DNA of 23,026 nt from Saccoglossus kowalevskii (taxonomy: Eukaryota; Hemichordata; Enteropneusta; Harrimaniidae), in the NCBI RefSeq assembly GCF_000003605.2, contig NW_003144294.1, forward strand, positions 48,047-71,072, read 5' to 3'. Both the position numbers and the translations under genes were made by a program. The stretch's first letter is position 1, and every line of letters starts with the position of its first letter. The notes under the pieces are model-generated. The model searched no databases. It had not been told where the DNA came from and saw nothing but the letters and a program-made list of their open reading frames with translations. Shown in pieces: positions 10,201 through 18,882 of the stretch.

Positions 10201-13200
10201 ACATGACATAGGCGGTTTGTAATAAAACAATAAAACATGTATTACCACATTCATAGTGAAAAAATGTAATACATGATCCACCTGGACATCTCAGTATCCT
10301 GGTTACCTCGGGCATTCGCATTTTTCTGAGTTGGAACGCTTATGCGAGAGCGAGATTGAACTGGGATCTTGGCATCATGTCACCGTAGTTGTAAACCCCA
10401 AGTAATGTACCTCTGATGATATACATACAATGAGTACAACAAATTAAATAGAAACTGAGAGACTCGCACTGTGCTGGACGCCCTTTCACTTTTAACAGTA
10501 TACCGCCCTCTTTAGGCACGGGCGTTACGTTCAGCATAGGTCAGAGTTCGCTATAACTATTATGGGCTAGAGTCTCATACTAGAATGTATTTTTCGCAAT
10601 TTCCATAAATTTTTCCGTAAGTCGTTCACGCTCGTTCGTTCAGTCAGCGATGACGTCATTTGAAATGTGATTTCTTTATCCTGTTGTAGTTTTCACCGCT
10701 TTCTTGAATAAACTGGTTACCCTAACGCAACTGTGTACGAGTTATTTGGGAAGTGGTTGACACCAGTACGAGTACTAATGCACTTGGACCTCGGAATACG
10801 CACGTTCATTTATATTTATACTTACCTCTACATTCACCATTACAAACTTTTGACTCAAGTCTTTAATTTCTTTTGATTCAGCAAATTTAGGTTTGAGTGC
10901 TAAAATAAAAAGATAAATTATACGACTTACTCATTTACACTTTGTTTGAGTACAGGGTGAGCATAACAAAATATAAATATTCAAAACTCAAATTATTTGT
11001 GCAGTTTTTATTTCAAAAGAAAACAATTTGTGCAAACATAAAAATGCATGAATATTCTGTCTGTGTCGGGAACACATGTACATTTCTCTATATATAATGT
11101 TGGGGGGGCTGTATTCGTTCTCAATACACTAAGAGTGACTTATGTTGGCCATTATTGTGTAATTGAAATGCCACTGTCACTTGATAAACTGTAACAGCAA
11201 TTTTGGGGTTATGCAGCCTTTTAAAAATACATCACTGTTTGAGTTAGTAAATTACTGAGATATTTAGTATAACAATAACTCCCACAAGGCCATATTGAAT
11301 TTAGAGTCTATGTGAGATGCCATTCGCGATGCTTAGAATTATTTCCGATCCATATGCATAGGATGTTAACGCATGTAACACGAAATTTTCATGAATATTA
11401 CCTTGTTGATATTCAAAACCTGATTGCTGCATAGCATAATAACACCAGTATAAGACCGGGACCACATACCAGAGGCCACAGGCATTTAGTTTCACTGTTT
11501 TGATGCTTCGAGAAATTTCACTTGGGTTTTAAGTTCACAAATTTGGCAGGGAAACAATGAGTTGTTATTTTACATAATCACCTGGATTTAATTTAGCGGA
11601 TTTTACTTCTCTACGAAAATAGCAAAATTTAAACTCAGCAAATAATTAATACATTTACGGTACACATATGTCATTCTATGCTGCAGACGATTGACAACGA
11701 TTAGGAAAAGTAACACATTTTAATAAAATAATATGAGGTTATTCTCATGATTTTGCATCTTTTCCCTGCTTCCCTGTACTAACAATTTAACTATTTGACC
11801 ACCAGTTCCCTGTTTTTTATCTCAAATTCACAAAATAGTCCTACTTATAGTCTGCACTTTACTTTAAGATTGGGACAAAAATAGCCATTTTTTTTAGTGA
11901 AAAACTGAAAATTTACTCAAATTTTGTCTGTTAGCTCCAAAATTAGGGTTCATTTCCAGAAATATTGAAGAAGAATAGCAAAAATTGAAGACAAATTTGG
12001 GCGGGAAAGTCTGGTGGGTAAAAGGTAAATGAGCGATAATAGCTCGAAATATTAGTGATGGGATTTTATTTACATCACTAAGATAAACAAAAAAAAGTTT
12101 GAATGTGACTTAAAAGTACAATTTCCAAATAAGGAAGACATTCAAATACATGTACGTTCATAATACTTTTGAACGTCCATAACACTTTTTGAAAACGAAG
12201 ATAATGATGAATCTCTTGACTTCCAATAACCATGTTTAATTTCTGTTTGTATCTATCAGTTCGCTTATTTTTGTAATGCGAGTCACAGTGATTACTAAAT
12301 TGGGTCATAGAGGTCAATGTAATACTACCAGTCGTCTTACCTTTACAGGCTCCACACCAGGTTTTATGGATAATCAACATAAGTGGTTTACCCCTGAAAT
12401 GAGATTACAAAAAATATTAACAAGCCATGCATGGCACAGTCCCCATTAGTTATCAAATTTAAGATATATAGTTTTGTTTATAGTAATATAGTTGGAACAT
12501 AAACATGTTAGAAGTATGGATCCAGAAGATCCTTGATGCTTGATTTTTGATGATTTTTTTAGCACAAAAATGACTGCCATTTGGCCATTTTGAATCATAG
12601 TCAAAACAATATATCTACGTCATGATCAATATATACGTCAATATTTCTACATCAGTCAAAGCATGGCAGAGGTATGGCACTAAAACTGCATTCATTAAAC
12701 CGAAATGGCCACCAGTCAGCCATTTTAAATTTGATCTGAAGAATAAAAAGATGTACATCAAGGTCCCATAATGTCCATCGTATGTACTAAGTTTGAACAA
12801 AATTTATCCATAATTGCCAAGATCCAGTACTGGAAAGCCAGAAATACTTGATATTTGATGATTTGTTCGCACAAAAATGGCTGCCATTTGGCCATTTTGA
12901 ATCAGATAGTCAAACCAATACATCTATGTCATGATGTATAATGAATATATAAAATTTATCATAATCAAACTGCATTCATTAAAACAAAATGGCCGCCAGT
13001 CGGACATGTTAAATTGGATCTGAAAAATAAAATGATGTACATCAAGGTTCCATAATGCCCAACGTATGTACCAAGTTTGAACAAAATCCATCCATAAATG
13101 CTTGATTTTGATGATTTGTAGCACAAAAATGGCCACCATTTGGCCATCTCGAATCAGATCGTGAAACAAATTGATGTGCATATGTATAATATTATGTATG

Positions 13201-15939
13201 ATGTATGTGAAGTTTGATTGTGATTGGTCCAGGCATGTCTAAGATACAGGTCCGAGCACAGGAACTGTAGTTGGCTATAGATTTTCTAATTTGGTTAAAT
13301 GAAATTCATATTTTATCAACAACATACCAGTACTAGTATTAAAGCATAAAAACAAAAGAATCAGGTGCCACAACAGTGTACAGTTTGAAATTGTAGAAGC
13401 TTCCAACAGAAACATTCAATCTTTATTTTTTTTTGAAGACCTCTCTTTCAAGCAGCAATTTCAAGCAGACTCAACTTGATTTTTCAGATTTCATTTCATT
13501 TAAACTATACTATACTATACTATACTAAACAGATTTAATCAGACCTCTAAAATTTACCACAATATGAGGCCATTTTGTTTGGGGAATTTTGTTTTGTTAC
13601 ATGCATGGCAGTATATAACAACACTGAATGTACATGCCAATAGACTGCAATATCACAATTCAAATTACAAACAGTTTCTGCTCTGTTTTGTTCCACCAGA
13701 CACCTACAATTGGATTTAATTTATCCATACTCCCATATGTCTTATTTATATGAAAACATATTCATACCAGATGTCCAAGTTGTGAGATTAGTTGAAATCA
13801 AAGGTATAAATGCTAAAATCCATATGGATTTTAACAATTCTGAATTTATTATACAGCACAATAGAAATAAATTCTGAATAAATCACCTTATGGCTAGCCA
13901 CACAGAAAATGTAATTTATACCGCCATATTGTTCACACATATGTAGACATACTGTACATTGCACTTTGTTATTATACCAAGGTTAATTGAGAAAGGGAGG
14001 TGGTGTTTATGTACATGTTTGAAATTAGTTTAACTAATAAATATGCAAATTGGATACCCAATAGTAATATTTTGCAAATTGGCCATTATTTTAGGGTATT
14101 TAGTTAAGAAAAACACAGAGTTACTTTCAATTAATTTATTACCGGTAGCCCAAATTTGTTATTATTGAAAAAATATGTCTCCATGAATATTGATAATTTC
14201 TATTATCTATCATACTTACTAACTCACATAACTCAGCCATCTCTCATAACACCAGATGTAAATATCACATTCTAAAATTTCACAGGGTTTGTGCTAGTGT
14301 CTCGGCAAGATGAGTCCCACTTATAAAATTTTAAGAAATTTAAATTTTGACCCTGCACAACTTTATTAGAGATAGGACCCCAGATTGCCTGAAAAACGGG
14401 GTCCCTCTTCAATAATTGGAGTCAGGGAAGCAAAATATGGGGTTAACGCAATCCCTGAATTTTCATACTTGTTCTTTCAAATATCATGCAGCTAGAAATA
14501 CAAATACAAATATCTCTAAGTATAAGTATAAGTATAAACAGCACCTATAAAGGTTAATAATTCTAGTTGAAACAACTCATTTTTTCATTTTTAAAAATGC
14601 TATAACCCAAGATATTCAACAATTATTGTGGTAACACACAAGAGGTCTTAGGCTAAGTATTATATGAAAACAATATCTGAACACATTGGCAAAAAACTGA
14701 ACTGTATTAATAGTACTCACAAGTCTTTTGATTCTTTCAACCCATCATCCAAAGATTTCCAGTTAATGTCATCACCAAACCCTAGAAAGAGAATATACCG
14801 GTATATAAGGTACATAAACATACACACCTAATCAAGACATTAACATACATGTACAAGAATTAAATTACATTCTATGCATCTTTAAAGATGCAATATGAAT
14901 AAAAACATGTTTTTGTTTCTTTTTCTTGAGTGATGCTAAATATAGTTCGCTCAATATGTTAGAATGAACGATGTGCTGTAATACATACTTTAATGGTACT
15001 TGAACTCGGTGAAGCTCATATGCATTACATGCAGTTAGTTGACATAATGGGATTTCTGAGATACATGTACACACTGCACACACTACCCCATAAAATCTGT
15101 ATGAGAAGTCGCACCCATTCATTTCTCATATGTGTAGATGCTGTAATAGAAGCTGCATCCCCTCTTTTGCATTGTACCATTTCAATAGAAGTAGCGGCTT
15201 CGAATACAGATTTTACAGTACTAACATACTATGACATATTCAAAAAAATTTTGAATCCTTTTTAAATCAATTTTTACATTTCATGTACTTTTATTATTTA
15301 CTTTATTAATCTGAAAACCTAAAAGGAAATGTTAACTCTTTCTTTACGGTATTAATAAAGCATTATTCTATTCTATTCTATTCTATTACTAGTATATAAA
15401 TCAGTACTCAATACTGATACTTGATCTGTTATACTCTATTTGTTTGCTCTATTATTATCTTATATAAATAGCAGAGGGGAGCCTATGGTCAAAAATAAGA
15501 ACTTCTAATATAATTTATTTAATGGTGAAGTTGGTAATATTGAATATTTACAATATAGCATATTGTTAAATTATACATTATTACTATTATATTGTATTGC
15601 AATTAATAAAGATAGTGTAATTTGACGACTTGGTATATTGTATTAACGTTGAAGTAACGCGTGAACGAGGACGAGAGAGTAACAATAAAAAGGGTGTACC
15701 CATCTCCATTCACCGGGGCTTGTTTGCAGTCGACTCGAAGGACGCCGACGTGTCAATCGATCATCTCCCCGCTACGACCATAACGGCAATGTCACACTAT
15801 ATATATATATATAAACGGATGTTACAAAGTTGTTTAACTTACCCCGGCCGAGACCCTCTGCCCTGGATTCTAGTATGAAGTTGGTGATCACTACAAAACT
15901 TATAGTGACTACGAGAGTTACGCTAAGGTGAGCTGCCAT
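4193..15939 (-). CDS. TXNDC12: TXNDC12 (ERp18/AGR1-like) thioredoxin-domain protein of the ER, six exons
   Basis: Join of 15939-15843, 14781-14721, 12393-12341, 10899-10826, 8944-8791 and 4260-4193 on the minus strand: 507 nt, 168 residues plus TAG. Every junction is GT-AG and the frame is kept (phases 1, 2, 1, 0, 1). Residues 1-27 form a hydrophobic signal peptide. The thioredoxin fold follows, with W65-C66-G67-A68-C69 as the redox active site and the I112-P113 cis-proline loop. The chain ends in SDEL, an ER-retention signal. Human TXNDC12, as I recall it, has 172 residues, the same WCGAC site and an EDEL end, and aligns along the whole length. CGAC separates it from AGR2/AGR3, which lack the second cysteine. 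Known family role: a thiol-disulfide oxidoreductase in the ER lumen acting on secretory proteins. Start at 15939 chosen because AACATGG is a strong Kozak context; an in-frame ATG at 15957 is weaker and would spoil the signal peptide N-terminus. Confidence 0.95.
4644..4715 (-). tRNA. tRNA-Cys (anticodon GCA)
   Basis: A 72-nt cloverleaf on the minus strand. The acceptor stem pairs GGGGGTA (4715-4709) with TGCCCCC, with T as discriminator base. The anticodon GCA is at 4683-4681. The A box reads TAGCTCAGTGG and the B box GGTTCGATCC. It is nearly identical to vertebrate nuclear tRNA-Cys. A TTTT run at 4637-4634 is the likely Pol III terminator. No CCA is encoded and there is no intron. It sits inside intron 5 of TXNDC12 in the same orientation, about 380 bp upstream of the last coding exon. 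All stems look intact, so it is probably functional. Confidence 0.96.
4740..5560. promoter_or_regulatory. CpG-rich block with promoter-like motifs inside TXNDC12 intron 5
   Basis: Next to the tRNA gene the sequence carries many CpG words in an AT-rich intron. Visible motifs: palindromic CRE octamers TGACGTCA at 4938-4945 and 5413-5420; CCACGCCCCC followed by ATATAAG (about 5158-5173) on the plus strand, like a GC box plus TATA box; inverted repeats GTGCGATCT/AGATCGCAC (5082-5131) and ATTCGC/GCGAAT (5188-5205). Could be an internal promoter, an enhancer or an old insertion. The frames at 5070-5348 (+) and 4946-5185 (-) are not recognised. Confidence 0.3.
5836..5862 (+). terminator. Plus-strand AATAAA followed by (TA)n
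   Basis: AATAAA at 5836-5841 followed by GACTTAT and a (TA)n run at about 5849-5862. This could be a poly(A) signal of a plus-strand transcript or the simple-sequence tail of an old retroelement. No coding partner was recognised. Confidence 0.25.
5863..6384. other. Non-coding part of intron 5
   Basis: AT-rich intronic sequence with homopolymer A and T runs and a G-rich word near 6143. I see no gene, RNA or clear repeat here. Confidence 0.5.
6385..6739. mobile_element. Harbinger-like MITE, 355 bp, with TAA target duplication
   Basis: Left end GGCCAGACTTTTTTTATTCC then TTGTTTCTCGA; right end (reverse complement) GGCCAGACTTTTATTATCCC then TTGTTTCGCGA: about 31 bp of near-perfect terminal inverted repeat. 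Both ends are flanked by TAA in direct orientation (6382-6384 and 6740-6742). A 3-bp TWA duplication with G-starting ends is the mark of PIF/Harbinger elements. No transposase inside. An internal direct repeat GAAATAAAATTTTATT occurs near 6536 and 6657. Confidence 0.72.
6743..8010. other. Non-coding part of intron 5
   Basis: No recognisable gene. It contains a 13-bp odd palindrome GTCACA-G-TGTGAC at 7412-7424, several T runs, and two short plus-strand open frames (7147-7368, 7613-7900) with low-complexity products and no splice or homology support. Confidence 0.5.
8011..8057. repeat. Inverted repeat TCTGATTGG ... CCAATCAGA
   Basis: Nine-bp perfect arms (8011-8019 and 8049-8057) around a 29-nt loop, each arm carrying a CCAAT word. 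The 13-bp word GCTCTCTGATTGG here recurs near 19700, so it may be the core of a dispersed element. Confidence 0.5.
8160..8344. mobile_element. MITE family copy 1 (GAAGCCGC family), TA ends
   Basis: Left end TACCGTAAAATGTGTATTAG, continuing AAGCCGC; right end (reverse complement) TACTGTAAAATCTGTATTGA, continuing AAGCCGC. TA on both sides fits Tc1/mariner-type insertion. The body repeats AATAGAAGCCGCA-like words four times. A second copy lies at 15084-15220. Confidence 0.75.
8640..8770 (+). pseudogene. Possible C-terminal fragment of another non-LTR retrotransposon
   Basis: The plus frame reads SPSCSGVWNNMPVTVKHS followed by CKDLCHSLSRNIML. This resembles the G..(V/I)WN.LP..(V/I)+.S....FK..L...L signature found at the end of many CR1/Jockey-type ORF2 proteins. 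Only about 35 residues support it, and it ends against TXNDC12 exon 5. The similarity is from memory. Confidence 0.3.
8791..8944 (-). CDS. TXNDC12: TXNDC12 coding exon 5: cis-proline loop and central beta sheet
   Basis: 154 nt encode residues 96-146 and one base of codon 147. Contains YTPDGGYIPRILFLD, with the cis-proline at 113, and EIINENGNP, both near identical to human TXNDC12. The acceptor is TTATAATGCAG ending at 8945. The donor is GTTGGT from 8790, which is less canonical; GTATTG four bases on is an alternative, but only the GTTGGT choice joins exon 6 in frame. Confidence 0.94.
8945..10108. other. Non-coding part of TXNDC12 intron 4, with a G15 run
   Basis: Intronic AT-rich sequence. 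The notable items are CCAAT words near 9218 and 9270 and a run of 15 G at 10052-10066. No gene seen. Confidence 0.5.
10109..10425. repeat. Large imperfect inverted repeat in TXNDC12 intron 4
   Basis: Left arm from 10109 contains TATCAGAGGTACGTATGGTG then ACATCATGCCAAGATTCAAT. The right arm, reverse complemented from 10425, has ATCAGAGGTAC, then about 20 extra bases, then TACGGTGACATGATGCCAAG. Arms of about 60-80 bp enclose about 170 bp. Probably a foldback element. The minus frames at 10079-10321 and 10340-10537 exist only because of it. Confidence 0.6.
10826..10899 (-). CDS. TXNDC12: TXNDC12 coding exon 4: helix after the active site
   Basis: 74 nt complete codon 71 and encode residues 71-95 (ALKPKFAESKEI, then KDLSQKFVMVNVE). 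The human counterpart is ALKPKFAESTEI...NFVMVNLE, so identity is high. The acceptor is TTTTTATTTTAG ending at 10900; the donor is GTAAGT from 10825. Phase 0 at the 3' end. Confidence 0.95.
10900..12340. other. TXNDC12 intron 3
   Basis: 1441 bp of AT-rich sequence with a G7 run near 11103. No repeat array, RNA or gene was recognised. The short minus frame at 11301-11495 has no support. Confidence 0.55.
12341..12393 (-). CDS. TXNDC12: TXNDC12 coding exon 3: CXXC active site
   Basis: 53 nt encode residues 53-70 and one base of codon 71. It carries the beta strand LMLIIHKTW followed by CGACK, the redox motif with Cys66 and Cys69. The acceptor is TCATTTCAG ending at 12394; the donor is GTAAGA from 12340. 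The open frame that continues past the donor (down to 12078) is intron and should not be read as protein. Confidence 0.95.
12528..13255. repeat. Tandem repeat in TXNDC12 intron 2, 250-307-bp units, 2.5 copies
   Basis: GCACAAAAATGxC starts at 12562, 12869 and 13121. Each unit continues with CCATTTGGCCATTTTGAATC, CATTCATTAAA.C.AAATGGCC, GATGTACATCAAGGT, and AGTTTGAACAAAAT. The second unit is about 55 bp shorter because of two internal deletions; the third is partial. Within a unit, two AAATGGCCGCC...GGCCATTTT blocks resemble each other, so the unit itself arose by duplication. Open frames at 12615-13181 are by-products of the repeat. Confidence 0.85.
13505..13527. repeat. (CTATA)n microsatellite
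   Basis: Four perfect CTATA copies plus a partial one, in intron 2. Confidence 0.9.
13530..14720. other. Remaining part of TXNDC12 intron 2
   Basis: AT-rich non-coding sequence. Small items only: ATGCAAATTGG-type words near 14043 and an (AAGTAT)3 run at about 14518-14537. No gene seen. Confidence 0.5.
14721..14781 (-). CDS. TXNDC12: TXNDC12 coding exon 2: N-terminal part of the thioredoxin fold
   Basis: 61 nt encode residues 33-52 and two bases of codon 53 (GFGDDINWKSLDDGLKESKD). The acceptor is TTCTCTTTCTAG ending at 14782; the donor is GTGAGT from 14720. The match to human GFGDHIHWRTLEDGKKEA is obvious, including the conserved Trp and the Asp-Gly pair. The exon is too short to be noticed as an open frame on its own. 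Confidence 0.93.
15084..15220. mobile_element. MITE family copy 2 (GAAGCCGC family), internally deleted
   Basis: Same family and orientation as the copy at 8160-8344. Shared words: GAAGTCGCACCCATTC, CATATGTGTAGATGCT.TAATAGAAGC and TTTTGCATTGTACCATTT. The right end CGAATACAGATTTTACAGTA is intact; the left end (ATAAAATCTGTATGAGAAG) is worn and about 48 bp of the interior are missing. Lies in TXNDC12 intron 1. Confidence 0.75.
15240..15387 (+). mobile_element. Possible LINE or SINE 3' tail ending in (ATTCT)n
   Basis: TTACGGTATTAATAAAGCATT is followed by four ATTCT units (15365-15384). A sequence ending in TTAATAAAGCATT plus a pentamer microsatellite is the usual look of the 3' end of CR1/Jockey-like retroelements in invertebrate genomes. 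No coding part was found upstream, so at most a 5'-truncated tail. Confidence 0.35.
15640..15842. other. CpG-rich start of TXNDC12 intron 1
   Basis: CpG words are frequent next to exon 1, with CGACGTGTCA at 15746-15755 (an ACGTG core similar to XBP1/ATF6 sites) and an (AT)n run at about 15797-15812. Probably the downstream part of the promoter CpG cluster. The plus frame at 15630-15878 crosses exon 1 antisense and is not supported as a gene. Confidence 0.35.
15843..15939 (-). CDS. TXNDC12: TXNDC12 coding exon 1: start codon and signal peptide
   Basis: 97 nt encode residues 1-32 plus the first base of codon 33. The peptide has a short N-terminus, a hydrophobic core from about residue 5 to 23 and small residues near Ala27, the likely signal-peptidase site. 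It ends Glu-Gly-Leu-Gly-Arg, matching the GLGKGFGD region just after the human signal peptide. The donor GTAAGT lies at 15842-15837. Reading through it gives nonsense after Arg32-Gly, which supports the boundary. Confidence 0.92.
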
Positions 15940-16159
15940 GTTGAAAGGAAAACACATCAATGGACACGATTTATGTGTAAGACTCCCTAGCTCATTAAAT
16001 AAATGTCATCGTATGCTAATACACCCTAGATCTATAACACAACACACATTAATGCTCATATTAACTTACTAAAATAATACAGTTGTTTGATTTTATTAAA
16101 ATCTGTTATTTAATACGTTGATTGCCATAGATCATATACTAACGAGATTACATACATTT

Positions 16160-16340
16160 TTTTGAAAAAGTCGTCCAAAGGCGGTCATATGGAAAGTAAT
16201 AAAACACTTACGGTTCAAACCGGCAAACGTTGCTGTATAAGTTCTGTTTGGTGGCGCCTTACACCAACGTTCACTCAAAGCGCCGCCGGTGTTTGATCTA
16301 AGAAAGTGCAAGTCACAACGTGCTGAACGTGAAGACTGAG
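16160..16340 (-). promoter_or_regulatory. Probable TXNDC12 promoter region (CpG-rich)
   Basis: About 220-400 bp upstream of the TXNDC12 start codon the otherwise AT-rich sequence becomes rich in CpG and GGCGCC/GCCGCC words. It includes an inverted repeat TTGGTG-8 nt-CACCAA at 16248-16267 and two ACGTG cores at 16317-16331. I see no TATA box and no perfect ERSE (CCAAT-N9-CCACG), the element expected if ATF6 controlled it. The transcription start cannot be placed from sequence. Confidence 0.35.
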
Positions 16341-16990
16341 GTAGCTGTTTTTTTCAATTCAAAATCCAATACCGCATTTACCCTATTTTACAAAATACAA
16401 ACAAATAGATTCACATCACAATGAATTTTTCCGGATGAAATCACCAAGTGGTCAAGTGTCTAATTGAAACACAAAGCATAAAAATAAACAATCTTGTTTT
16501 GCCAAGAATAAATAGCAAATATTTGATAAATACACATGTATTTCATAACGTTCCACTATATCAGGCTCTACAACTGTTCGCATGATTCCGATAACGACTG
16601 TTTTCAACAAAATGAATGTGTTTTCATATTAGATATGGAATGACTAATACCACGCTTAGACTATATCATAATACCGCAGGGCACGTATATTGGACACGGG
16701 TTGGACACGGGTTGGTATTTGAATGTTGTCAGTGGGCATGAGAACAATGTTATAAAACAGTCTGCCTCTTTCCAATGCTACGTTAGTTTATTATGATGTG
16801 TGGGGTTTCCTAGTTGTCTATTTGTAAGGTGTAAGCCCAGAGTGGTGAAGATCTTCATCTCGCACTTGGGTTAATTGTTATGCCGCTATAAATAACACAC
16901 GTATTACTAGTTTCAGGAAATGGGGGCTCCTGCTCCGTCTGGTAATTGGTTCATTTAATGTTAAAGCAGATGTAAAGCTGATAAATACAG
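16341..16990. other. Intergenic sequence upstream of TXNDC12
   Basis: AT-rich, no gene recognised. Contains a short direct repeat GGACACGGGTTGGTA-like at 16690-16713 (GGACACGGGTT twice, 11-12 bp apart). Confidence 0.5.
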
Positions 16991-16994
16991 CGGA

Positions 16995-17400
16995 ATTAAT
17001 AAAACTTTAAATTCCCGCATTACGAACTTAATTTCTCAAAACACAAGTTAGTTTACAAAAATAAACTTTAAATTTACGGAACACAAATTAAATCTTATTT
17101 ACTCGGAACACGAAGCACAATTTAACTTGAAGTTCACAAAACAAAACAGAACTTTAAAATGTTGCAACAGAAACTTAATATCTCACAGCACAAAATTTAA
17201 ATTTCACATAAAAAAAAATGATTTACAAAACAAAACTTTAAATTCTCACAACTGATACTTAATTTCTAGCAACACAACTTTCATTTCTAAAAAAGCAACA
17301 TCGATTTCTTACGCTAAAACATTATTTATTCCCAATACAACTCTGTTTTCGCAAAACACAAATTAAACTTTTAAGTTTTAAGTTCGTGTTGCGAAAAGTA
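16995..17400. repeat. Degenerate array of ACACAAATTAAACTTTAAATT-like units with terminal hairpin
   Basis: Words such as CACAAAACAAAACTTTAAATT, ACACAAATTAAA and AACTTAATTTCTCA alternate for 400 bp at spacings of roughly 20-40 bp, with much divergence. The right end is an imperfect hairpin at 17345-17398: TTTTCGCAAAACACAAATTA on one side, and TTTTCGCAACACGAACTTAA when the other side is reverse complemented. Confidence 0.65.
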
Positions 17401-17769
17401 AAAAAATAATAACGTTACACCTTGTGGATACCGTACACATTATATTTTATTAATTATCAATTTGAAACGTGTGTGGGGAAACAACTAGCCTAGACACATG
17501 ATAAACACGTGATATAAAAAGTATTCATTTTGAATATTAGATTAATTTTCCCATATAATAAGCCTTGTACTTTCCTAATATTATTTTATTATTGTATTAG
17601 TTTTCAATTGTTATATAGTGTTTTTAGGTGAGATAAACTCTACTCTGTGTGGGATTGTACTGTTCTATTATAAGAAAATAAATTCAAAAAATATATAGTT
17701 ATACCACAGTGCATTATGCTCAATAAAACCATGGCATGCAAAAAATATAAAATAACACTGATACTCTGG

Positions 17770-17889
17770 TATAATATGAGGTTATTACGAGGATACCTCA
17801 AATTATGCACGAAGACAGTACAGCGGGAGTATATCGACGCGCAACGGAGGTCGGTGTGAGATATCCTTGTAATAACCTTATTATTATAC
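17770..17889. mobile_element. Small foldback element of about 120 bp
   Basis: Left arm TATAATATGAGGTTATTACG then AGGATACCTC; right arm (reverse complement) ATAATAATAAGGTTATTACA then AGGATATCTC. The ~29-bp arms enclose a CpG-containing loop with CGACGCGCAACGGAGGTCGG. The 113-codon minus frame at 17640-17981 runs through it and has no recognisable product. Confidence 0.55.
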
Positions 17890-18213
17890 ATCTTTTTCTT
17901 CCAAGGATACATCATGGTAATGCCAAAATACAAATTGTTTAGAACAGAATCAGCGAACTTCATTGTGTGAGGTCCGGACAATCTCTGGGACAGTCACGCT
18001 TGTTATTTTATTAGAGGACGCTTACGCGTATAATCATTCCATATTTGGAATTCGCATTTCCTAATATGGTAGGATGAAAATACCCCGTAAAATACCGCAA
18101 AATCACGGCACGCTGTAGCTTATGGCTTTACGGTGACAGATGTATAATAATTTCATATAATACACCACTACAACTAAATACATTTGTACTAATTGTTTAT
18201 TGTCATGCCAACA

Positions 18214-18236
18214 ATTATTATTATTATTATTATTAT
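18214..18236. repeat. (ATT)n microsatellite
   Basis: Seven or more ATT units in a row. Confidence 0.92.
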
Positions 18237-18239
18237 CAT

Positions 18240-18870
18240 GGTCTAGATCACTACTATAGTGTTTTAGACACTAGAAATGTCAGATTTTGATTAGATAACT
18301 TACTCATTTGCATAATTTCAAAATGGCCACCAATTTGCACACAACTATTAAATTTCATTTATCGAAACATTTATTATCCACCGTGTGCCTACTAGACATG
18401 CTATTCTGTCCATTAGAAAGTCATGCAGTTGTATGTTTCAAGATACGATTCCAAAGAGGCAAGGAAAGTCACGCAGAGTGATGATTACTTCCATAAGCTG
18501 CGCTCCAAAGGATCTCATTTGACATACAAGTATCTCATATTGGGTCTTTAAGATACAACCAGAGAAAGGAGTAACATCGCCAAAAAATTGTGTTTGTTGT
18601 AGTACCTTTTCCGATATCGAAAATAGGAAGTTCAGCACCGCAATGTTCCATTCAGGGACTACCGTGGCTTGGCGAAGCATCGATTGCTTAATATCAATTA
18701 TTCGTTGTTAAACACAATTTGCATCCGATGAAATGAAACATCCAAAATAAATCTATATGTTTACAGTGGAAAATTCTTCCGAGTTAGACGCGATCACTAC
18801 AGTATATGCTAGATAAAATAGAATTTAATGATTGTCATGTGCGGTGTGCAGTCAAGGAAGGATGTCATGA
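18240..18870. other. Unassigned sequence with an 80-codon minus frame
   Basis: The minus frame 18438-18680 (begins MLRQATVVPEWNIAVLNF) has normal composition, but I do not recognise it and see no clear splice sites. It lies between the odd frame at 18883-19236 and TXNDC12, on the same strand. Treat as unassigned. Confidence 0.3.
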
Positions 18871-18882
18871 ACGAATAGTGTT

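Noticed and set aside
12078-12340. Continuation of the exon 3 open frame as protein
   Set aside because: It passes a GTAAG donor and loses similarity to TXNDC12 at once; the true continuation is exon 4 at 10899.
15940-15957. Upstream in-frame ATG for TXNDC12
   Set aside because: Weak Kozak context (TTGATGT) compared with AACATGG at 15939, and it adds a Cys/Phe/Pro stretch not seen in the family.
17640-17981. 113-codon minus-strand open frame
   Set aside because: Runs through a foldback element; composition follows AT-rich DNA and no family is recognised.
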